Origin: Legionella genomosp. 1
GTDB taxonomy: Bacteria; Pseudomonadota; Gammaproteobacteria; Legionellales; Legionellaceae
Reading direction: 5' to 3'
Assembly: GCA_945862275.1 (NCBI GenBank)
Contig: CAMAYA010000022.1
Location: forward strand, 1 to 11,027
DNA length: 11,027 bases
Part shown: piece by piece, positions 7,574 through 11,027 of the stretch
Position numbering within the stretch: the first letter of the stretch is position 1
Layout of the letters: each line of letters begins with the position of its first letter
The notes under the pieces: model-generated
Seen by the model: the letters and a program-made list of their open reading frames with translations, nothing else
Databases searched by the model: none
Told to the model about the DNA's origin: nothing
Translations under genes and position numbers: made by a program

Positions 7574-8233
7574 TCATTTATTCACAAACTTCCCTTGAAT
7601 ATCAATGATATGAAGTTTGCCTGCACCCAGTTTCATTTCATCAGAAAGATCATATATTGCACCTACAACAAGTAGCTCATCTTTTTTAACTTTATCAGCA
7701 AAGGTCTTCAGTGCTAATGCAACTTGTTGATGAACGTTATCTTTTGTTGCTTCAAGGATTGATTGATCTTTTTTTATGTGAAGCGTATCTAATTCTTCAA
7801 CAATAGAAGGCTCTAATTTAGAGTGATCTCCGCTTGCTGCGAAGATTGCACCGCAATCAGTGTGGCCAATAATCAGCAATAATGGACTTCCCAAATGATT
7901 CACGCCATATTTTACCGAACCTTTGGATGTTGAAATTTGGTTCCCTATATTTCTTATGGTAAAAATATGGCCCACGGGGCTGTCGTCGATAGCACGTGCC
8001 TGAAAGCGAGAGTCGGAGCAACCAACCAAGGTTACACCAGGGGTTTGCCCCCTTTTCCTTCTTGCAAAAAATTCCTTATCATGACCATGTAGATAGGCGT
8101 TATTCTGAATTTCAATTTTCTTGAGTAATTCAAAAGCTTGCGCTTTGCCGGACAGGGTTGCTGTTTCGGCCGCACTTTGAAAAGAGGATAAACTTAAAAT
8201 AACCAGGGTAGAATAGACAAATTTATTAAACAT
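7574..8233 (-). CDS. Beta-class carbonic anhydrase, exported
   Basis: Zinc enzyme that interconverts CO2 and bicarbonate. The beta-class signature is complete: Cys72 in GCSDSR with the Asp74-Arg76 dyad, and His124 and Cys127 in GHTDCGA as the other zinc ligands. The helix FTIRNIGNQI and the GSVKYGVNHLGSPLLLIIGH segment also fit the family. A signal peptide (MFNKFVYSTLVILSLSSFQSAA, likely cleaved before Glu23) predicts a periplasmic enzyme, whereas most bacterial beta enzymes are cytoplasmic. At 219 aa, about 197 when mature, the length is normal. The ATG is preceded by AGGAG (8245-8249, minus strand) with 11 bases between. The gene is AT-richer than its neighbours: two 60-base stretches I counted (7621-7680, 7741-7800) hold 23 and 18 G/C, against 32 and 34 in two tamA stretches. 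This fits more recent acquisition. It is divergent from the DUF2490 gene. Confidence 0.92.
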   Translation of the reverse strand: MFNKFVYSTLVILSLSSFQSAAETATLSGKAQAFELLKKIEIQNNAYLHGHDKEFFARRKRGQTPGVTLVGCSDSRFQARAIDDSPVGHIFTIRNIGNQISTSKGSVKYGVNHLGSPLLLIIGHTDCGAIFAASGDHSKLEPSIVEELDTLHIKKDQSILEATKDNVHQQVALALKTFADKVKKDELLVVGAIYDLSDEMKLGAGKLHIIDIQGKFVNK

Positions 8234-8289
8234 AATATAAGAGACTCCTGTCAGTTATTTAAATTAAAAGTACTATCACAAGTAAATAC

Positions 8290-8320
8290 TAGACATATTT
8301 TCAGAGTATGTCATCATAAT
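8290..8320 (+). promoter_or_regulatory. Candidate promoter with overlapping inverted repeat, DUF2490 gene
   Basis: TAGACA (8290-8295) and CATAAT (8315-8320) each match sigma-70 hexamers at five of six bases, but the 19-bp spacing is longer than ideal. Almost the whole spacer is covered by GACATA-9 bases-TATGTC (8292-8312), a perfect 6+6 inverted repeat of operator size. It lies in the 121-bp AT-rich gap between the divergent carbonic anhydrase and DUF2490 genes, so a regulator there could affect both. No particular regulator is suggested. Confidence 0.3.
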
Positions 8321-8354
8321 AATTCATTTTTACCTTTTGAGGAACTCAGACCTG

Positions 8355-9038
8355 ATGAGCTCTCAAATACTAATACGCGCTATTTCCCTCATTTTTTTGT
8401 TTTTTTCTTTTACGCCAGCAACATGGGCTGTGCGAAGCATTAACAAATCGTGGTCTCTGCTCACCCTCACGGGCAATTACAGCTCATTTTTATACAATAT
8501 CGAGCCTCAAATACGTATTTTTGAACAACCCAATCCATTCCAACAGTTTTTAACCAATGCAAGTGGAGGTTATAACGTTACGCCTGACTGGCAATTGTGG
8601 TTAGGCCAAACCTTCACAACCGTCTCCCAGGACGCGGTCCCCGGGAGTGTTGATGAGTACCGTATGTGGCAGCAAGCGGTTTGGAATAAACAAACAACCC
8701 ACATGAAATTCTCAAGTCGTACCCGTGTAGAAGAGCGACGGTCATTCGGTTTTAGTGATTGGGCATTTCGATTTCGCGAGCGTGCCCTATTGAGTATTCC
8801 CTTAACGGAAAAAATCGCACTTGAGGCCGCCGATGAGATACTGCTCAATTTAAAACACGTACAATGGCTTACCACCGGAACATGGGATCAGAACAGAGCG
8901 TCCCTTTCCCTTGTTCAACAGCTATCTGTGTCCTGTTCTATTTCCGTGGGATATATGAACCAATATCTTTTTATCATCAACAATCCTCAATCCGATCATG
9001 TGCTGCTGATAAACTTACGATTTAATCTGACCGACTAA
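8355..9038 (+). CDS. DUF2490 family outer-membrane beta-barrel-like protein
   Basis: A member of DUF2490, proteins predicted to form outer-membrane beta-barrels; no activity is established. I start it at ATG 8355, which has GAGGAA (8339-8344) upstream and gives 227 residues opening directly with a signal peptide (MSSQILIRAISLIFLFFSF, cleavage near TWA-VR, about residue 25). An in-frame TTG at 8337 would put the ribosome site inside the gene. Family traits include SWSLLTLTGNYSSFLYNIEPQIR at the start of the mature protein, RTRVEERRSFG and WAFRFRERALLSIPL in the middle, then ALEAADEILLNL and the W-QNR segment. Alternating polar and hydrophobic strands continue to the end (VLLINLRFNLTD). It is transcribed alone, away from the carbonic anhydrase gene. 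Confidence 0.82.
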   Translation: MSSQILIRAISLIFLFFSFTPATWAVRSINKSWSLLTLTGNYSSFLYNIEPQIRIFEQPNPFQQFLTNASGGYNVTPDWQLWLGQTFTTVSQDAVPGSVDEYRMWQQAVWNKQTTHMKFSSRTRVEERRSFGFSDWAFRFRERALLSIPLTEKIALEAADEILLNLKHVQWLTTGTWDQNRASLSLVQQLSVSCSISVGYMNQYLFIINNPQSDHVLLINLRFNLTD

Positions 9039-9086
9039 TACATCAGCAATTGGTATCTAGAATGGATAATAGAAAATAGTGCCCCT

Positions 9087-9146
9087 CTAACTAAATCGAT
9101 AGCCAACGCCTAGACCTATGATCAAACGGATGTTGTCATTGAAAAA
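9087..9146 (-). pseudogene. Possible C-terminal remnant of an outer-membrane beta-barrel gene
   Basis: Read on the minus strand, the last codons before TAG 9087-9089 give FFNDNIRLIIGLGVGYRFS. A final amphipathic strand ending in GYRF is the typical C-terminal beta-signal of outer-membrane barrels. The reading frame continues upstream but loses beta-barrel character and runs antisense through the DUF2909 gene, so no intact gene is present. The stretch is short, and chance is a real alternative. The rest of 9039-9243 shows no gene on either strand. Confidence 0.3.
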
Positions 9147-9243
9147 AGAAGGGCAGAGATTCGAACGGCTGTCATGTCTTTTATTCCCATCCCGCGCAGT
9201 GACGTATATACTGAGCAACATCGTCTTGCAAAGGGTATCACGC

Positions 9244-9453
9244 ATGTTAGCCAAAACCATCATTATCGTTGTCATGCTGGTTATTTTAGCCTCTTTGGTC
9301 AGTGGGTTGGTGTTTCTTGTGCGCGATAAAGGCAAGACCACACGCAGCGTTCAATCATTAACCTGGCGCATTTGTTTATCTTTAGGTCTTTTTGTTTTTT
9401 TGTTTTTAGCCTTTAAATTCCATTGGATTGCACCGCATGATTTACAACAATAA
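9244..9453 (+). CDS. DUF2909 family small two-TM protein
   Basis: A 69-residue membrane protein with two hydrophobic helices (residues about 5-26 and 42-58) joined by FLVRDKGKTTRSVQSLTWRI. That loop, LVRD-G followed by R-V-L--R, is what I know of DUF2909, the twin-transmembrane protein often found near cytochrome c oxidase genes; its role is not established. ATG 9244 has AGGG (9232-9235) eight bases upstream and puts the first helix right at the N-terminus. The frame is open back to 9118, but the extra residues are basic, unlike the family, and have no better ribosome site. Its end overlaps the start of queF by 17 bp (9437-9453), so the two are probably co-transcribed. No cox genes are in view. 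Confidence 0.8.
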   Translation: MLAKTIIIVVMLVILASLVSGLVFLVRDKGKTTRSVQSLTWRICLSLGLFVFLFLAFKFHWIAPHDLQQ

Positions 9454-10285
9454 ACCCCTGACTCAAACCCATTCTGAACTCGGTAAAAAATCAGATTATG
9501 ATGCACATTATAATCCCGAACGCTTATTCCCCATTCCAAGAGCCGGGAAACGTGCCGAGATAGGCATTGATCCTGCGAACCTACCCTTTTACGGCTTTGA
9601 TCTCTGGAATCACTATGAAGTCTCCTGGCTCAATGAAAAAGGCAAGCCGATGGTGGGGATGGCAGAAATCAGGTACGACTGCCGCTCACCCATGATCATC
9701 GAATCCAAATCATTAAAACTCTATTTTAATTCATTTAATAATGCGTCATTTAAAGATGTACTAGACATTGAAACCACCGCTATTTGCGATCTAACGCGCG
9801 CCGTGGGTGCCGAAGTGTCCCTCACCATTCATCCATTGGGCAGCCAGCCAGATGGCATTTTGCACGCCTCTTTTTCAGGCGAATGCATTGATGGGCTGGA
9901 TGTGAGCGGTTTTGTTTATACTGTTGAGCCCCATTTTCTTACGGTGAGTAATGCGCATGTCGATGAAAACTTGTATTCAGATTTGCTAAAATCGAATTGC
10001 CTGGTGACGTATCAACCCGACTGGGGAAGCGTGCAAATTGCCTACTCAGGCAAAAAAATCGATCGGGAAGGCTTGTTAAAATACATCGTATCGTTTCGAA
10101 ACCACAATGAATTTCACGAACAATGCATTGAGCGAATATTTGTAGACATCATGCAGCGGTGCAAGCCTGAAACACTCACCGTTTACGGTCGATATACTCG
10201 ACGCGGAGGATTGGACATCAACCCGTATCGCACGACAAATCCACACGCGTCCATTCAGGACAATCAGCGATTGGTTCGTCAATAG
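9437..10285 (+). CDS. queF: NADPH-dependent 7-cyano-7-deazaguanine reductase
   Basis: Cytosolic enzyme that reduces preQ0 to preQ1 with two NADPH, a step of queuosine tRNA modification. It is the long, two-domain type of E. coli and, from ATG 9437, is exactly the same length (282 aa). Catalytic Cys188 lies in LLKSNCLVTYQPDWGS, with the acid Asp195 seven residues on. The NADPH/substrate motif is ESKSLKLYFNSFN (Glu89 onward). FRNHNEFHEQCIERIF (His227, Glu228) and YTRRGGLDINPYR are conserved, and the final RLVRQ equals the E. coli ending. A TTG at 9428 would add three residues, but ATG 9437 with a weak GGA (9425-9427) is preferred because it matches the family length. The start lies inside the DUF2909 gene, in another frame, consistent with coupled translation. 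No other queuosine genes are in the window. Confidence 0.97.
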   Translation: MIYNNKPLTQTHSELGKKSDYDAHYNPERLFPIPRAGKRAEIGIDPANLPFYGFDLWNHYEVSWLNEKGKPMVGMAEIRYDCRSPMIIESKSLKLYFNSFNNASFKDVLDIETTAICDLTRAVGAEVSLTIHPLGSQPDGILHASFSGECIDGLDVSGFVYTVEPHFLTVSNAHVDENLYSDLLKSNCLVTYQPDWGSVQIAYSGKKIDREGLLKYIVSFRNHNEFHEQCIERIFVDIMQRCKPETLTVYGRYTRRGGLDINPYRTTNPHASIQDNQRLVRQ

Positions 10286-10302
10286 AAAGATGACTCACAG
10301 AG

Positions 10303-10311
10303 TTATCCACA
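10303..10311 (+). promoter_or_regulatory. DnaA box (TTATCCACA)
   Basis: Exact match to the strongest DnaA-binding 9-mer, TTATCCACA, 17 bp after the queF stop. A second box in the same orientation lies 106 bp downstream, in the same AT-rich gap before parC. Actual DnaA binding is inferred. Confidence 0.5.
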
Positions 10312-10408
10312 GCACAAGGATTATTTAATATGAAAAACAGATGGATTAATATATAAAAATCAACGAGTTAATTTTTAATCGCATTTTTCATCAAAAAAAG
10401 CAATAAAG

Positions 10409-10417
10409 TTATTCACA
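10409..10417 (+). promoter_or_regulatory. DnaA box (TTATTCACA) near the parC promoter
   Basis: Matches the TTATNCACA consensus and ends six bases before the extended -10 of the parC promoter, so bound DnaA would sit where RNA polymerase contacts upstream DNA. Between this box and the first, the DNA is very AT-rich (10320-10400) with no coding potential. Confidence 0.45.
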
Positions 10418-10422
10418 TTCTC

Positions 10423-10431
10423 TGTTAAAAT
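10423..10431 (+). promoter_or_regulatory. Extended -10 promoter for parC
   Basis: TGTTAAAAT is a TGn extended -10 with five of six bases of TATAAT, 35 bp before the parC ATG. A second TAAAAT overlaps it at 10431-10436. No good -35 hexamer is correctly spaced, as is common for extended -10 promoters. Ribosome site AGGAT (10449-10453) follows, 13 bases before the ATG, a rather long gap. Confidence 0.45.
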
Positions 10432-10466
10432 AAAATGACACACCAAATAGGATAAACCAACTCAAC

Positions 10467-11027
10467 ATGAACGAAGCCACTGAACGCAAACCACTGACTG
10501 AATTTACTGAAAAAGCATACCTTGATTACTCGATGTATGTCATTTTGGACCGCGCGTTGCCAAACCTTGCCGATGGGCTGAAGCCCGTGCAACGTCGCAT
10601 TGTGTATGCGATGTCGGAATTGGGCTTAAAGGCCACCTCAAAGCACAAGAAATCCGCTCGCACAGTCGGTGACGTGTTGGGTAAGTTCCATCCCCACGGT
10701 GATACAGCCTGTTATGAAGCGATGGTGCTCATGGCGCAGCCGTTTTCATACCGGTATCCGTTTGTAGATGGGCAAGGCAACTGGGGATCGCCAGACGATC
10801 CGAAATCATTTGCCGCCATGCGATATACTGAAGCGCGTTTATCGCCTTATGCGGATCTACTGTTGTCTGAACTGCAGCAAGGCACGGTGGATTGGGTCGA
10901 TAATTTTGACGCAACGCTCCAAGAACCCTCTTTATTGCCCGCACGCTTGCCGAATGTCCTGCTAAACGGCGCCACTGGCATCGCAGTCGGCATGTCGTCT
11001 GATATTTTGCCGCATAATTTAACCGAA
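10467..11027 (+). CDS. parC: DNA topoisomerase IV subunit A, 3' end missing
   Basis: Subunit A of topoisomerase IV, which with ParE decatenates daughter chromosomes after replication. The first 187 codons are present and the frame is still open at the window edge. The opening (LTEFTEKAYLDYSMYVILDRALP, DGLKPVQRRIVYAMSELGL) tracks E. coli ParC nearly residue for residue and separates it from GyrA. The DNA-cleaving tyrosine is Tyr120 in AAMRYTEARL. The quinolone-determining region reads GKFHPHGDTACYEA: position 80 is Thr where E. coli has Ser, while Glu84 is kept. The segment LPARLPNVLLNGATGIAVGMSSDI follows as expected. ATG 10467 aligns with the family start. No parE is in view. It is the only gene after the DnaA-box region. 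Confidence 0.97.
   Translation, partial: MNEATERKPLTEFTEKAYLDYSMYVILDRALPNLADGLKPVQRRIVYAMSELGLKATSKHKKSARTVGDVLGKFHPHGDTACYEAMVLMAQPFSYRYPFVDGQGNWGSPDDPKSFAAMRYTEARLSPYADLLLSELQQGTVDWVDNFDATLQEPSLLPARLPNVLLNGATGIAVGMSSDILPHNLTE

Noticed and set aside
8337..8354. TTG start for the DUF2490 protein
   Set aside because: The GAGGAA ribosome site lies after this TTG and before ATG 8355, and the signal peptide begins naturally at the ATG.
9151..9170. tRNA T-arm-like sequence (minus strand, CGTTCGAATC then TCTGCCC and a T-run)
   Set aside because: The bases either side of TTCGAAT do not form a 5-bp T-stem, and no matching 5' acceptor strand is found upstream, so no tRNA folds here.
9118..9243. N-terminal extension of the DUF2909 protein to an ATG at 9118
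   Set aside because: It adds 42 residues not found in the family, while ATG 9244 has its own ribosome site and begins right before the first membrane helix.
10381..10401. Terminator for queF (GCATTTTT...AAAAAAAGC)
   Set aside because: Mismatched, almost entirely A/T stem about 95 bp after the stop; too weak to call.
10286..10466. Chromosomal replication origin
   Set aside because: Only two DnaA boxes, no clear repeated AT-rich 13-mers, no GATC cluster and none of the usual origin neighbours; kept as a DnaA-box finding only.
1..11027. CRISPR array, insertion sequence, integrase or toxin-antitoxin pair
   Set aside because: Read through for direct repeats with spacers, transposase motifs and small paired genes; none was seen.

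Overview
The window is an 11 kb piece of a gammaproteobacterial chromosome, about 45-50% GC by eye. Four proteins closely follow enterobacterial relatives: TyrB, a 282-residue QueF of the two-domain (E. coli) type, ParC, and the TamA/TamB pair. The first gene encodes a long, unrecognised protein with a C-terminal hydrophobic hairpin, and two stretches look like gene remnants. Together these would fit a host-associated lineage such as Legionellales, but that placement is inference, and no feature here proves it.

Layout. (1) 1-2145, plus strand: the 3' part of a large unknown, effector-like protein cut by the left edge. (2) 2146-2395: not empty. It holds a perfect 17-bp inverted repeat and, on the minus strand, what looks like the two ends of a MaoC-type dehydratase gene joined by an out-of-frame deletion. 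(3) 2396-3595, plus: tyrB, aromatic amino acid aminotransferase. (4) 3607-7409, minus: tamA then tamB, stop and start overlapping by one base. They encode an outer-membrane Omp85 protein and its inner-membrane-anchored partner. TamB is only 702 aa. tyrB and tamB converge with 11 bp between them. (5) 7410-7573: three inverted repeats in a row. (6) 7574-8233, minus: an exported beta-carbonic anhydrase, AT-richer than its neighbours. (7) 8355-9038, plus, divergent from it: a DUF2490 outer-membrane-type protein. (8) 9039-9243: no intact gene, but a minus-strand stretch that reads like the last residues of an outer-membrane beta-barrel. (9) 9244-10285, plus: a DUF2909 two-TM protein overlapping queF (queuosine synthesis) by 17 bp. 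(10) 10286-10466: AT-rich, with two consensus DnaA boxes and an extended -10 promoter. (11) 10467-11027, plus: the first 187 codons of parC (topoisomerase IV subunit A), cut by the right edge.

The genes are mostly independent housekeeping units. The one clear functional module is tamA-tamB, for envelope biogenesis. Several other products (carbonic anhydrase, DUF2490 protein, DUF2909 protein) also act in the envelope. I do not see a CRISPR array, an intact mobile element, rRNA or tRNA. The more original observations are the decayed MaoC gene, the DnaA-box pair before parC, the short TamB and the unidentified first protein.
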